DNA of 48,094 bases, taken from NCBI GenBank assembly GCA_947645675.1, contig CANSDP010000015.1, positions 1 to 48,094 on the forward strand. The letters run 5' to 3'. Positions 32,926 through 39,777 of the stretch are shown here, piece after piece. Source of the DNA: an uncultured Bacillota bacterium. GTDB taxonomy: Bacteria; Bacillota; Clostridia; Oscillospirales; Oscillospiraceae. A model generated the notes under the pieces. It saw only the letters and a list, made by a program, of their open reading frames with translations. It made no database searches and was not told where the DNA came from. The translations under genes were made by a program, and so were the position numbers. Each line of letters begins with the position of its first letter. Position 1 is the stretch's first letter.

Positions 32926-33075
32926 AAAAGCCTCCCTCCTAGAGGGAGGTGGCACGGCGAAGCCGTGACGGAGGGAGTCCTCCGGAGGTCTGCGGGACCC
33001 TTGGGGGCTTGCGGGGCCCTTGGTGACTCCCTCAGTCAGCCTGACGGCTGACAGCTCCCTCGGGGAGGGAGCCTT
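32926..33075. repeat. Palindromic intergenic repeat (type A)
   Basis: Opens with CCTCCCTCCTAGAGGGAGG, then TGGCACGGCGAAGCCGTGAC and GGAGGGAGTCC. A variable middle follows, and it closes with GACTCCCTCAGTCAGC, CTGACGGCTGACAGCTCCCT and GGGAGCC. The plan is the same as at 36725-36842 and, in a longer form, at 7341-7552. No coding potential. Confidence 0.78.
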
Positions 33076-33115
33076 GTCGCCTGCGGGCGGGACGGGAGAG
33101 GCGTGTAGGGGCGGT

Positions 33116-33262
33116 CTACAAATCCTTCTCGTCCACGTGCTGCCAGAGGAGCCAGCGGATATAGCTGGCAACGGTGCGATCTTGTTCGGCGGCTTTTTTC
33201 TCCAGGGCGGCGTAGAGGTTCGGCGGCATTCCGACGGCCACCTTCTTCGTGTTGATTCTCAT
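33116..33262 (-). CDS. Small ribbon-helix-helix DNA-binding protein
   Basis: A 48-codon gene. The product opens MRINTKKVAVGMPPNLYAAL and ends QHVDEKDL. It has a beta strand (KVAVGMP), helix A (NLYAALEKKAAEQD), a turn (RTVAS) and helix B (YIRWLLWQHVDEK), a full ribbon-helix-helix unit. GAGGT lies just upstream of the ATG. It is divergent from the XRE gene at 33356, with a perfect 14-bp inverted repeat between them, which it or the XRE protein probably binds. Its function beyond DNA binding is unknown. Confidence 0.75.
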   Translation of the reverse strand: MRINTKKVAVGMPPNLYAALEKKAAEQDRTVASYIRWLLWQHVDEKDL

Positions 33263-33283
33263 AACTTACCTCGATTCTAATAG

Positions 33284-33314
33284 ATGTGTTAGTATATGAG
33301 ATATACTAACACAT
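33284..33314. promoter_or_regulatory. Perfect 14-3-14 palindromic operator
   Basis: ATGTGTTAGTATAT (33284-33297), GAG, then ATATACTAACACAT (33301-33314). It lies 22 bases from the ribbon-helix-helix start and 42 from the XRE start, covering the likely promoters of both divergent genes. Confidence 0.75.
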
Positions 33315-33355
33315 ACACTATATTCTGTCAATATCATACGACTAGGAGGTTTTGT

Positions 33356-33574
33356 GTGGACTATATTGACAGAATCGTTGCTGTTCGAGTGGACGGAGAC
33401 GATACACAGAAAACATTGGGCGAGAAGTTGGACATTCATCCTGTTCAATGGGCAAATTACGAACGGCGTGCCAATGAAATGCCCATCCGCTACCTGATTA
33501 GGTTCTGCCAGCACTACGGCGTCAGCGCGGATTACATTCTCGGTCTGGGGCGGGACATGAAGTGGCCCAGGTAG
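33356..33574 (+). CDS. XRE-family HTH regulator (72 aa)
   Basis: This single-domain protein has a five-helix XRE fold. It includes TQKTLGEKLDIHPVQWANYE as helix-turn-helix and closes with FCQHYGVSADYILGLGRD. The start is GTG 33356, six bases after AGGAGG (33344-33349). The frame is open upstream but has no ribosome site. Its length equals that of the XRE protein at 39451, and the C-terminal halves follow the same pattern (HYxxSxDYxLG). It is divergent from a ribbon-helix-helix gene across a perfect palindrome. Confidence 0.85.
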   Translation: MDYIDRIVAVRVDGDDTQKTLGEKLDIHPVQWANYERRANEMPIRYLIRFCQHYGVSADYILGLGRDMKWPR

Positions 33575-33583
33575 CACGAAAAA

Positions 33584-33613
33584 CCCCGGATACCTACTCC
33601 AAGGTATCCGGGG
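33584..33613 (+). terminator. Hairpin after the XRE gene
   Basis: A perfect 12-bp stem, CCCCGGATACCT with AGGTATCCGGGG. The tail CTTCCCGTTG is poor in T, so termination may be partial and the small frames downstream could be co-transcribed. Confidence 0.5.
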
Positions 33614-33638
33614 CTTCCCGTTGAAAAAGAGGATTAAA

Positions 33639-33839
33639 ATGAAACGAACTGTCTCTTGCAGATATTATGTTACAAGAAAGATATTAACAAATCCAACGTC
33701 AGATGTTACAAAAGGATTAAATCGCATAAAAACCGCTCTGGCTCCGGAAATATTTTGGTGCTTTTGGACAGCCGCTAAAAAGGGAGACAGGCTGACGGAG
33801 CGACCCGTCAGCCTGTCAAGAAAATGGAGGATAGAATGA
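33639..33839 (+). CDS. Possible small basic protein (66 aa), duplicate 1
   Basis: The frame opens MKRTVSCRYYVTRKILTNPT with AAGAGG seven bases before the ATG. The product is basic and has no membrane helix or known domain. The opening is mirrored by the frame at 33836, which supports translation of both. It may be read from the XRE promoter. Chance cannot be excluded because the second half runs through a hairpin. Confidence 0.3.
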   Translation: MKRTVSCRYYVTRKILTNPTSDVTKGLNRIKTALAPEIFWCFWTAAKKGDRLTERPVSLSRKWRIE

Positions 33840-33919
33840 AAAGATGTTCTTGCCTTGCGAGTATTAGTATAGCCAGGAGATTTTACAAAAGTTCACGCCA
33901 GTTGTTACAAAAGCTTTAA
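33836..33919 (+). CDS. Possible small basic peptide (27 aa), duplicate 2
   Basis: The frame opens MKRCSCLASISIARRF and ends in Leu/Lys (QLLQKL). GGAGGAT lies five bases before the ATG. It lies within copy 2 of the duplication and is strongly cationic. It ends three bases before the tadA stop on the other strand. No family recognised. Confidence 0.3.
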   Translation: MKRCSCLASISIARRFYKSSRQLLQKL

Positions 33920-33921
33920 AT

Positions 33922-34365
33922 CTAACGCAGCTTCTGAAAAAATTCCTGAAGGACGGCCTCGCACTCCCGTTTCAGGGGGCCCTGATAGACGCGGGGGCGG
34001 TGGTTGAAGCGCTCCTCGAAGAGGTTGAGCACCGACCCGCAGCACCCGGCCTTATCGTCCTTCACCCCGTAGCGGATCTCCTCCACCCGGGCGTTGACAA
34101 TGGCCCCGGCGCACATGGGACATGGCTCCAGGGTGACGTAGAGGACGCAGCGGTGGAGCCGCCAGCCGCCCAGCCGGGCGCAGGCGTCCCGGATGGCCTC
34201 CACCTCGGCGTGGGCGGTGGCGTCCCCCCTCTCCTCCCGGCGGTTGCGCCCCCGGCCAATGACCTCCCCGTCCCGGACGATGACACAGCCCACCGGCACG
34301 TCGCCGCCGGCGGCGGCTTCCCGGGCCAGCTCCAGCGCCTGACTCATATAGGCCTCATGGTCCAC
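33922..34365 (-). CDS. tadA: tRNA-specific adenosine deaminase
   Basis: TadA converts wobble adenosine-34 of tRNA-Arg(ACG) to inosine. The 147-residue product has the deaminase zinc site HAE (H52-E54, in ATAHAEVEAIRDA) and PCPMC (C82, C85), with the TadA-specific GCVIV and GCCGSVLNLFEERFNHRP. A GTG start at 34365, seven bases after AAGGGGGG, gives the N-terminus seen in other family members. A Met six codons in is an alternative. It is 18 bases downstream of murE and probably part of the dapF-murE operon. Confidence 0.93.
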   Translation of the reverse strand: MDHEAYMSQALELAREAAAGGDVPVGCVIVRDGEVIGRGRNRREERGDATAHAEVEAIRDACARLGGWRLHRCVLYVTLEPCPMCAGAIVNARVEEIRYGVKDDKAGCCGSVLNLFEERFNHRPRVYQGPLKRECEAVLQEFFQKLR

Positions 34366-34383
34366 AGCGGTTCCCCCCTTCGG

Positions 34384-35859
34384 TCAGCCCTGGCCGGCCG
34401 CGCCGCCGGAGGCCAGATGCTCCAGCGCCACCTGCTCCTCGGAGAAGAAGTGCTTCACGCCCTTGATCTCCTGATACTCCTCATGGCCCTTGCCGATGAG
34501 GGCGATAATGTCGCCCTCCTGGGCCTGGTCCATGACCCAGCGGATGGCGTCGGCCCGGTCGGGGATGGTGACGTATTTGCCGTCGTGGCGGGCCAGGCCC
34601 ACCTTGATGTCCTCGTTGATGGCCTCCACCTCCTCGTCCCGGGGGTTGTCCATGGTGAGCACGGTGAGGTCGGCGTATTTGGCGCTCATCTCCCCCATGT
34701 CGTACCGGCGCAGGCGGGAGCGGTTGCCGCCGCCGCCGAAGAGGCAGATCAGCCGGTGGGGGTTGTAAGCCCGGAGCATGGACAGCAGGTTTTCCATACT
34801 GACCGCGTTATGGGCGTAGTCGATAAGCAGAGTGTAATGCCCCGGGGTAGGGATCACTTGGGTCCGGCCCTTGACCTGAACGGTTTCCAGCCCCCGGGCC
34901 ACAGCCTCCCTGCCGGTGCCCGCCAGGTCCGCCGCCGCCAAAGCGGCCAGGGCGTTTTCCACGTTGAAGCGCCCGGGCATATTGAGCAGAAATTCCCCGG
35001 ACACGGGGCCGGAGGCGGTGAAACGGCTCCCCAGAAAACCGGGGCGGCGCTCTTCCCTGACCTCCCCCGCCCGGTAGTCCGCGGGCTGAGACATGGAGAG
35101 GGTACGCAGGGGGCACAGGGCCCCGGCGGTGACCTCCTGACAGTGTTCGTCGTCAATGTTCACCAGCCCCTGCCTGCATTGCCGGAACATCAGCCGCTTG
35201 CATTGCAGATATTCCTCAAAGCTCTCATGCTCCCCGGGGCCAATGTGGTCGGGGGACAGATTCAGAAACACGCCGATGTCAAATTGAACGCCGGCGGTCC
35301 GCCGGAGCTTGAAGCCCTGGGAGGAGGCCTCCATTACCACATGGGAGCACCCCGCGTCCGCCATCCGGCGGAAGAGGGAGTGGAGCTCATAGGACTCGGG
35401 GGTGGTGTTTTTGGTCTCCACCCTCTCCTGGCCGATCATAGCGCCGATGGTGCCGATCATGCCCACCTTATGGCCCGCCGCCTCCAGAATGGCCTTGAGC
35501 ATATGGGCGGTGGTGGTTTTGCCCTTGGTGCCGGTAAGGCCGATTATAAACATCTCCTCCGCCGGGTGGCCGAACCAGGCCGCGGCCAGCAGAGCCAGGG
35601 CGGCGCGGCTGTCCTCCACCCGCAGGACCGCTGTCCCCTCGGGGACGGGGACCTCCCGCTCCACCACCAGGGCGGCGGCTCCGGCCTTCAGGGCTTTGGG
35701 AATATAGTCGTGGCCGTCGGTCTGGAAGCCGGTGAGGCAGACGAAGAGACCGCCGGGGACCACCTTGCGGGAGTCGTACTCCAGGGCGGAAATTTCCACA
35801 TCCAGCGACCCGGCGTCCAGGGTGAAGTCCAGGCCCTGGACCAGCTGAGAAAGCTTCAT
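34384..35859 (-). CDS. murE: UDP-MurNAc-tripeptide synthetase, meso-DAP type
   Basis: MurE adds the third amino acid to the peptidoglycan stem peptide in the cytoplasm. The 491-residue product has the ATP loop GTKGKTTT (110-117), MEASSQG, and LIDYAHNAVSMENLL. The amino-acid-binding motif is DNPR (404-407), which in characterised enzymes selects meso-diaminopimelate over lysine. The neighbouring dapF, which makes meso-DAP, supports that choice. Its ATG overlaps the dapF stop by one base (TGATG). Confidence 0.95.
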   Translation of the reverse strand: MKLSQLVQGLDFTLDAGSLDVEISALEYDSRKVVPGGLFVCLTGFQTDGHDYIPKALKAGAAALVVEREVPVPEGTAVLRVEDSRAALALLAAAWFGHPAEEMFIIGLTGTKGKTTTAHMLKAILEAAGHKVGMIGTIGAMIGQERVETKNTTPESYELHSLFRRMADAGCSHVVMEASSQGFKLRRTAGVQFDIGVFLNLSPDHIGPGEHESFEEYLQCKRLMFRQCRQGLVNIDDEHCQEVTAGALCPLRTLSMSQPADYRAGEVREERRPGFLGSRFTASGPVSGEFLLNMPGRFNVENALAALAAADLAGTGREAVARGLETVQVKGRTQVIPTPGHYTLLIDYAHNAVSMENLLSMLRAYNPHRLICLFGGGGNRSRLRRYDMGEMSAKYADLTVLTMDNPRDEEVEAINEDIKVGLARHDGKYVTIPDRADAIRWVMDQAQEGDIIALIGKGHEEYQEIKGVKHFFSEEQVALEHLASGGAAGQG

Positions 35860-36698
35860 CAGTACAGCACCCCCTCAAACACGGTGTGGGACGGGCCGGT
35901 CATGCGGACGTGTCCGTCCAACTCCCGCCAGTCCACCTGTAAAATTCCACCAATCTGCTCCACCTGGACCTGCCGCCCGGTCAGTCCCAGCAGAGCGGCG
36001 GCCACCGCCGCCGTGCAGCAGCCGGTGCCGCAGCCGATGGTCTCGCCGGTCCCCCGCTCCCACTCCCGGATCTTGATGTAATCCCGGGAGACCACCTGGG
36101 CGAAGGTGACGTTGGTTTTGTTGGGGAAGAGGCCGGTCATGTGCTCGATGACGGGGCCGTATTTGGCCACGTCGAAGGAGGCGGTGTCGTCGATAAACAT
36201 GACGCAGTGGGGGTTGCCCCAGGAAATGGCGGTCATGTGAAAGGTTTGGTCAACCACTTCGACAGGCTGGTTGACAAACTGATCCAGAGTGGTGTTCACC
36301 GGCACGGCGGCGGCGCTGAGCCGGGGCTGGCCGATATCGGCGGTGATATTTACCGCCCTGCCGTCCTCCACCTGGAGCCAGATGTGCTGCATCCCCCCCA
36401 GGGTCTCAATCTCGAACTCAGTTTTCCGGGTGAGCCCGTGGTCGTAAACATATTTCGACAGGGAGCGCAGGGCGTTGCCGCACATCTCCCCCTCACTGCC
36501 GTCGGGGTTGAACATCCGCATCCGGAACTCCCCCCGGTCCGACGGACAAATCAGCACCAGCCCGTCGGAGCCGATGCCGAAGTGCCGGTCGCTCACCCGC
36601 CGGGCCAGCGCGCCAGGATCGTCAACCTGCTGAGTGGTGGTGTTGACATACACGTAATCGTTGCCATAGGCCTGCATTTTGGTGAATTGTAGACTCAT
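35859..36698 (-). CDS. dapF: Diaminopimelate epimerase
   Basis: DapF interconverts LL- and meso-diaminopimelate, supplying both lysine and the peptidoglycan precursor used by MurE. The 279-residue enzyme keeps both catalytic cysteines, in GEMCGNALR (C73) and TIGCGTG (C223), and the substrate motifs GNDYV, FNPDGSEG and WGNPHCV. GAGGAG lies before the ATG. It heads a dapF-murE-tadA operon with overlapping or close genes. A palindromic repeat lies directly upstream, so the promoter may be further up or shared with the PLP-enzyme gene. Confidence 0.95.
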   Translation of the reverse strand: MSLQFTKMQAYGNDYVYVNTTTQQVDDPGALARRVSDRHFGIGSDGLVLICPSDRGEFRMRMFNPDGSEGEMCGNALRSLSKYVYDHGLTRKTEFEIETLGGMQHIWLQVEDGRAVNITADIGQPRLSAAAVPVNTTLDQFVNQPVEVVDQTFHMTAISWGNPHCVMFIDDTASFDVAKYGPVIEHMTGLFPNKTNVTFAQVVSRDYIKIREWERGTGETIGCGTGCCTAAVAAALLGLTGRQVQVEQIGGILQVDWRELDGHVRMTGPSHTVFEGVLY

Positions 36699-36724
36699 TT
36701 GTATCTCCTCTGCGCTTCAAACTT

Positions 36725-36842
36725 AAAAGCCTCCCTCTTAGAGGGAGGTGGCACGGCGAAGACGTGACTGAGGGAGTCCGCCGCCGGAAAACTCCCTCAG
36801 TCACCGCCTGCGGCGGCGACAGCTCCCTCAGAGAGGGAGCCG
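36725..36842. repeat. Palindromic intergenic repeat (type A)
   Basis: The left arm is CCTCCCTCTTAGAGGGAGG, TGGCACGGCGAAGACGTGAC and TGAGGGAGTCC. The right arm is ACTCCCTCAGTCACCGCC and GCGGCGACAGCTCCCTCAGA with GGGAGCC. It fills the gap between the cystathionine-type gene and dapF. About 118 bp; same family as 32926-33075 and 7341-7552. Confidence 0.8.
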
Positions 36843-36865
36843 GGGACCGCCCGCGATAGACATAA

Positions 36866-38044
36866 TTATGCCAGGGCCTGCTCCAGATCGGCGATGATGT
36901 CCTTGGGGTTCTCAATGCCGATGGAGATGCGGATAAACCGCTCGTTGATGCCCAGGGCCTCCCGCACGTCCACGGGGATGGACTCATGGGTCTGGGTCAT
37001 GGGGTAGGTGACCAGGCTCTCCACGCCGCCCAGGCTCTCGGCAAACATGATGAGCTTCACCCGGGACAGCAGATTCATGGTGGTCTCCAGGCTGTCCAGC
37101 TCGAAGGAGATCATGCCGGAGAAGCCGGTGGTCTGTTTGGTCATAACAGCGTAGTCCTTGTGGTCCTCAAAGCCGGTGAAGTAGACCTTCTTCACCTTGG
37201 GGTGCTTCCGCAGCCAGCGGGCCACCTCCATGGCGTTGGAGTTGTGCCGCTCCATCCGCAGGGCCAGGGTCTTGAGGCCGCGAAGAAGGAGCCAGCAGTC
37301 CATGGGGGCCAGGCCGTTGCCGTGGGACTTGAGCTGAGCGTGGAAGAAGTCGCACATCTCCTGGGACTTGGCTACGGCGATGCCGGCCACCACGTCGTTG
37401 TGGCCGCAGAGGTACTTGGTGCCGCTGTGGACCACCACGTCGGCTCCCAGGTCCAGGGGGCGCTGGAAATAGGGGGACATGAAGGTGTTGTCCACTACGC
37501 AGAGGGCCCCGATCTCATGGGCGATGTCCGCCAGGGCGGCAATGTCGGCCACCTTCATCATGGGGTTGGTGGGGGTTTCGATATAGATCATTTTGGTCTC
37601 GGGACGGATAGCCGCCCGGACGGCCTCCAGGTCGGACAGGTCGATCCAGGAGAAGATACAGCCAAATTTGGAAAAAATCTCGTCGCAGATGCGGAAGGTG
37701 CCGCCATAGATGTCGTCGGAGAGAATCACATGGCTGTTTTGGGGCAGCCATGTGAACAGGGCCATATTGGCCGCCTGTCCGCTGGAGAAGGCGAAGCCCT
37801 CCAGGCCGTTCTCCAGAATGGCCATGGTGCGCTCCAGCTCCTGGCGGGTGGGATTCTGCACCCGGGTGTAGTCGTAGCCGGTGGAGATGCCGAAGGCCCT
37901 GTGGCGGAAGGTGGCAGTCTGGAAGATGGGAAAGCTCACCGCCCCGGTGATGGGGTCGCAGCCCATACCGCCGTGTACCACCTTGGTGTCGAAGGCCAGC
38001 TCCTCTTTGCGGTCGTAATTGTCGTAATAGCACTCGTTTTTCAT
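36866..38044 (-). CDS. Cystathionine gamma-synthase/lyase-type PLP enzyme
   Basis: This 392-residue enzyme of the Cys/Met-metabolism PLP family acts on homoserine- or cystathionine-type substrates in sulfur amino-acid pathways. Motifs are FSSGQAANMA, IETPTNPMMKVADI and VVDNTFMSPYFQRPL. The PLP lysine is in VVVHSGTKYLCGHND (K210), and SLGGVESLVTYP follows. Synthase, gamma-lyase and methionine gamma-lyase activities cannot be told apart by eye. ATG 38044 follows AGGAGGAG. It is divergent from an AraC-type regulator, which may control it. Confidence 0.88.
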   Translation of the reverse strand: MKNECYYDNYDRKEELAFDTKVVHGGMGCDPITGAVSFPIFQTATFRHRAFGISTGYDYTRVQNPTRQELERTMAILENGLEGFAFSSGQAANMALFTWLPQNSHVILSDDIYGGTFRICDEIFSKFGCIFSWIDLSDLEAVRAAIRPETKMIYIETPTNPMMKVADIAALADIAHEIGALCVVDNTFMSPYFQRPLDLGADVVVHSGTKYLCGHNDVVAGIAVAKSQEMCDFFHAQLKSHGNGLAPMDCWLLLRGLKTLALRMERHNSNAMEVARWLRKHPKVKKVYFTGFEDHKDYAVMTKQTTGFSGMISFELDSLETTMNLLSRVKLIMFAESLGGVESLVTYPMTQTHESIPVDVREALGINERFIRISIGIENPKDIIADLEQALA

Positions 38045-38142
38045 AACATGCTCCTCCTGTTCCCGGCGGCCTCGCCCCCGGTTTGTCCAATTTGTACATT
38101 TAGTATAACGAAATTTTTTCCAAAATAATTTGCGGAAGGTGC

Positions 38143-38171
38143 TTTCCATCTTGCAAAAAATGCGGTATAAT
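38143..38171 (+). promoter_or_regulatory. Promoter of the AraC-family gene
   Basis: TTTCCA (38143-38148), 17 bases, then perfect TATAAT (38166-38171). On the other strand TATACT at about 38101-38107 is the likely -10 of the PLP-enzyme gene, without a clear -35. Confidence 0.6.
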
Positions 38172-38227
38172 AGAAGCAAGGAAAAAGCCTCCTTTGCGGG
38201 CGAGACGAGGAAAGACGGGGCAATGCT

Positions 38228-39076
38228 ATGATCCAACCGGCCAACTACCAGCGGCGGGGCTATCTCCATGAGGACTTCCGGCTGTTCCATCTGCGGGACA
38301 TGGGGGTGGAGGAGATGGAGTATCACTACCATGAGTTTGACAAGATTGTGATTTTCCTGTCGGGCCGGGCCAGCTACATCATTGAGGGGCGGTCCTACTT
38401 TCTGGAGCCCTGGGACGTGCTGCTGGTGAGCCACCATCTGATTCATAAGCCGGTGACCGACCCGGAACAGCCTTATGAGCGGGTGGTCATCTACCTCAAC
38501 TCGGGCTTTCTCCGGTCCAGCGGCACCCGGGGGGAGGACCTGGGCCTGTGCTTTGACCTGGCCCGGGAGCGGCAGTTCGCCCTGATGCGCCCCGGCGGCG
38601 GGGAACGGGAGGGGCTGGAGCTCCTTTTGGAGAGTCTGGAGCGGGCCCTGGAGGACCAGGGCTTCGGCGGGGACCTGCTGGCCCGGACCTGCTTCCTCCA
38701 GCTGCTGGTCCGCCTGAACCGGGACATGATGCGGGACCGCACCCACCGGGACCAGTCGGCCAGCCAGTACGACCCCAAGATCGCTCAGGCACTGTCCTAC
38801 ATCAACGACCATCTGGGGGAGGAGCTGACGGTGGACGCCCTGGCCCGGCAGGTGTACACCAGCAAATACCACTTCATGCGCCGGTTCAAGGAGCTCACTG
38901 GCTGTCCCGTCCACCAATATATTACCCAGAAGCGGCTGCTGGCCGCCGCCGGACTGCTGCGCGCCGGGGCGTCCGCCCAGGAGGCCTGCGGGCAATGTGG
39001 TTTTCAGGACTACTCCGCCTTTCACCGGGCCTTCCGCCGCCAGTTCGGCGCTACCCCCAGGGAGTTTATGCCATAA
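38228..39076 (+). CDS. AraC-family transcriptional regulator
   Basis: This 282-residue regulator has an N-terminal cupin sensor (EMEYHYHEFDKIVIFLSGRA, YFLEPWDVLLVSHHLIHKP) and a C-terminal pair of helix-turn-helix motifs (LTVDALARQVYTSKYHFMRR; ACGQCGFQDYSAFHRAFRRQ) ending FGATPREFMP. The HYHEF histidines could bind a metal or ligand. It is divergent from the cystathionine-type PLP gene with 183 bases between the starts, the usual layout for regulator and target. The effector is unknown. Confidence 0.92.
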   Translation: MIQPANYQRRGYLHEDFRLFHLRDMGVEEMEYHYHEFDKIVIFLSGRASYIIEGRSYFLEPWDVLLVSHHLIHKPVTDPEQPYERVVIYLNSGFLRSSGTRGEDLGLCFDLARERQFALMRPGGGEREGLELLLESLERALEDQGFGGDLLARTCFLQLLVRLNRDMMRDRTHRDQSASQYDPKIAQALSYINDHLGEELTVDALARQVYTSKYHFMRRFKELTGCPVHQYITQKRLLAAAGLLRAGASAQEACGQCGFQDYSAFHRAFRRQFGATPREFMP

Positions 39077-39082
39077 AAATTC

Positions 39083-39120
39083 CCCGGAGCGGCCTATCGG
39101 CCCCCCGGGGTACCCCCTTT
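39083..39120. terminator. Hairpin after the AraC-family gene
   Basis: CCCCGG and CGGCC arms pair with GGCC and CCGGGG around TATC, then CCCCCTTTTTC on the plus strand. It overlaps the last codons of the convergent gene at 39094. Confidence 0.5.
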
Positions 39121-39360
39121 TTCTCGCGCGCTGTAGAGCTCACAGGATTGATACAGCAGATGGTTGCACCAGTGAAGCAGGCCCTCCAGGGTACACAGCT
39201 GCTCGTTGACCTTCCGCTGACATTCTGCCTCAAATTCCTCCATCTGCTCCCGCAGGCTCCGGACGGCTATGATAAGCTCCCAAAGGTCGTTGTTGGGGTC
39301 AGCCGGGTCGTGGGGCAGCTCTGCCAGCTGACTGCTATGTAAAGCGCTTTGTTCTTCCAA
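39094..39360 (-). CDS. Small coiled-coil protein of unknown function (88 aa)
   Basis: The product is mostly helical, with heptad-like LWELIIAVRSLREQMEEFEA and RKVNEQLCTLEGLLHWCNHL, and has no membrane helix or known domain. A TTG start at 39360 is chosen because GAGGTGA lies six bases upstream. The Met 18 bases earlier sits too close to the probable -10 (TATACT, about 39375-39385 on the minus strand) to allow a ribosome site. It is divergent from an XRE regulator across an inverted repeat, so the two may form a regulator/effector pair. Confidence 0.6.
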   Translation of the reverse strand: MEEQSALHSSQLAELPHDPADPNNDLWELIIAVRSLREQMEEFEAECQRKVNEQLCTLEGLLHWCNHLLYQSCELYSAREKGGTPGGR

Positions 39361-39383
39361 TATAATCACCTCGCACATAGTAT

Positions 39384-39423
39384 ATGCGAATACTGCATAA
39401 AATTCAATATGCAAAATTCGTAT
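39384..39423. promoter_or_regulatory. Imperfect 16-bp inverted-repeat operator
   Basis: ATGCGAATACTGCATA (39384-39399) is mirrored by TATGCAAAATTCGTAT (39408-39423), matching at 13 of 16 positions. It lies between the divergent starts and overlaps both -10 candidates (TATACT leftward; TATAAG at 39421 rightward). It is probably bound by the XRE protein. Confidence 0.6.
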
Positions 39424-39450
39424 AAGCTATGTTTTTCTTGAGGTGATTTC

Positions 39451-39669
39451 ATGGCGTTACGAATCCGTGATCTGCGGGAGGACAACGACCTGACGCAGGC
39501 TGAGGCGGCGGCGCTTCTGAATGTTTCCCAAGCGACCTATTCCCGCTATGAGACCGGAACGCTTGCCATACCCTACTCTTTACTGGAAATTTTAGCGGAC
39601 CACTATAAGACCAGCGTGGACTATCTCCTGGGGCGGACCGGCAATCCAAAGCCGTATCCGCCGAAATAA
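39451..39669 (+). CDS. XRE-family HTH regulator (72 aa)
   Basis: This single-domain regulator has LTQAEAAALLNVSQATYSRY as its helix-turn-helix and closes LADHYKTSVDYLLGRTGNP. GAGGTGATTTC precedes the ATG. Length and C-terminal pattern match the XRE protein at 33356. It is divergent from the 88-residue coiled-coil gene with an operator-like inverted repeat between, suggesting autoregulation. The HD-hydrolase gene downstream has its own promoter. Confidence 0.88.
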   Translation: MALRIRDLREDNDLTQAEAAALLNVSQATYSRYETGTLAIPYSLLEILADHYKTSVDYLLGRTGNPKPYPPK

Positions 39670-39693
39670 GCGAAAACTGGAAAAAAATTTTTC

Positions 39694-39722
39694 GTGACAT
39701 TTTGCATGGTTTGGTGTATGAT
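39694..39722 (+). promoter_or_regulatory. Promoter of the HD-hydrolase gene
   Basis: GTGACA (39694-39699), 17 bases, then TATGAT (39717-39722), 55 bases before the ATG. Confidence 0.65.
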
Positions 39723-39777
39723 GTGGGCAGAAAATAGGATGCCCTCATACAATAATCGACAGAAAGGAATGATTCCA

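Larger units (their letters stand above)
33629..33922 (+). repeat. Imperfect direct duplication of about 95 bp
   Basis: Copy 1 is 33629-33723 and copy 2 is 33827-33922. Both begin GAGGAT with an ATG-AAA start a few bases on. Both end with a conserved 29-base segment (33695-33723 and 33894-33922), identical at 24 of 29 positions around TGTTACAAAAG. A 13-bp hairpin (33786-33817, GACAGGCTGACGG stem) lies between them. The stretch is more AT-rich than its surroundings. Confidence 0.6.

Noticed and set aside
39694-39777. N-terminal extension of the HD-hydrolase frame
   Set aside because: The extension covers the promoter (GTGACA-17-TATGAT), and the best ribosome site serves ATG 39778.
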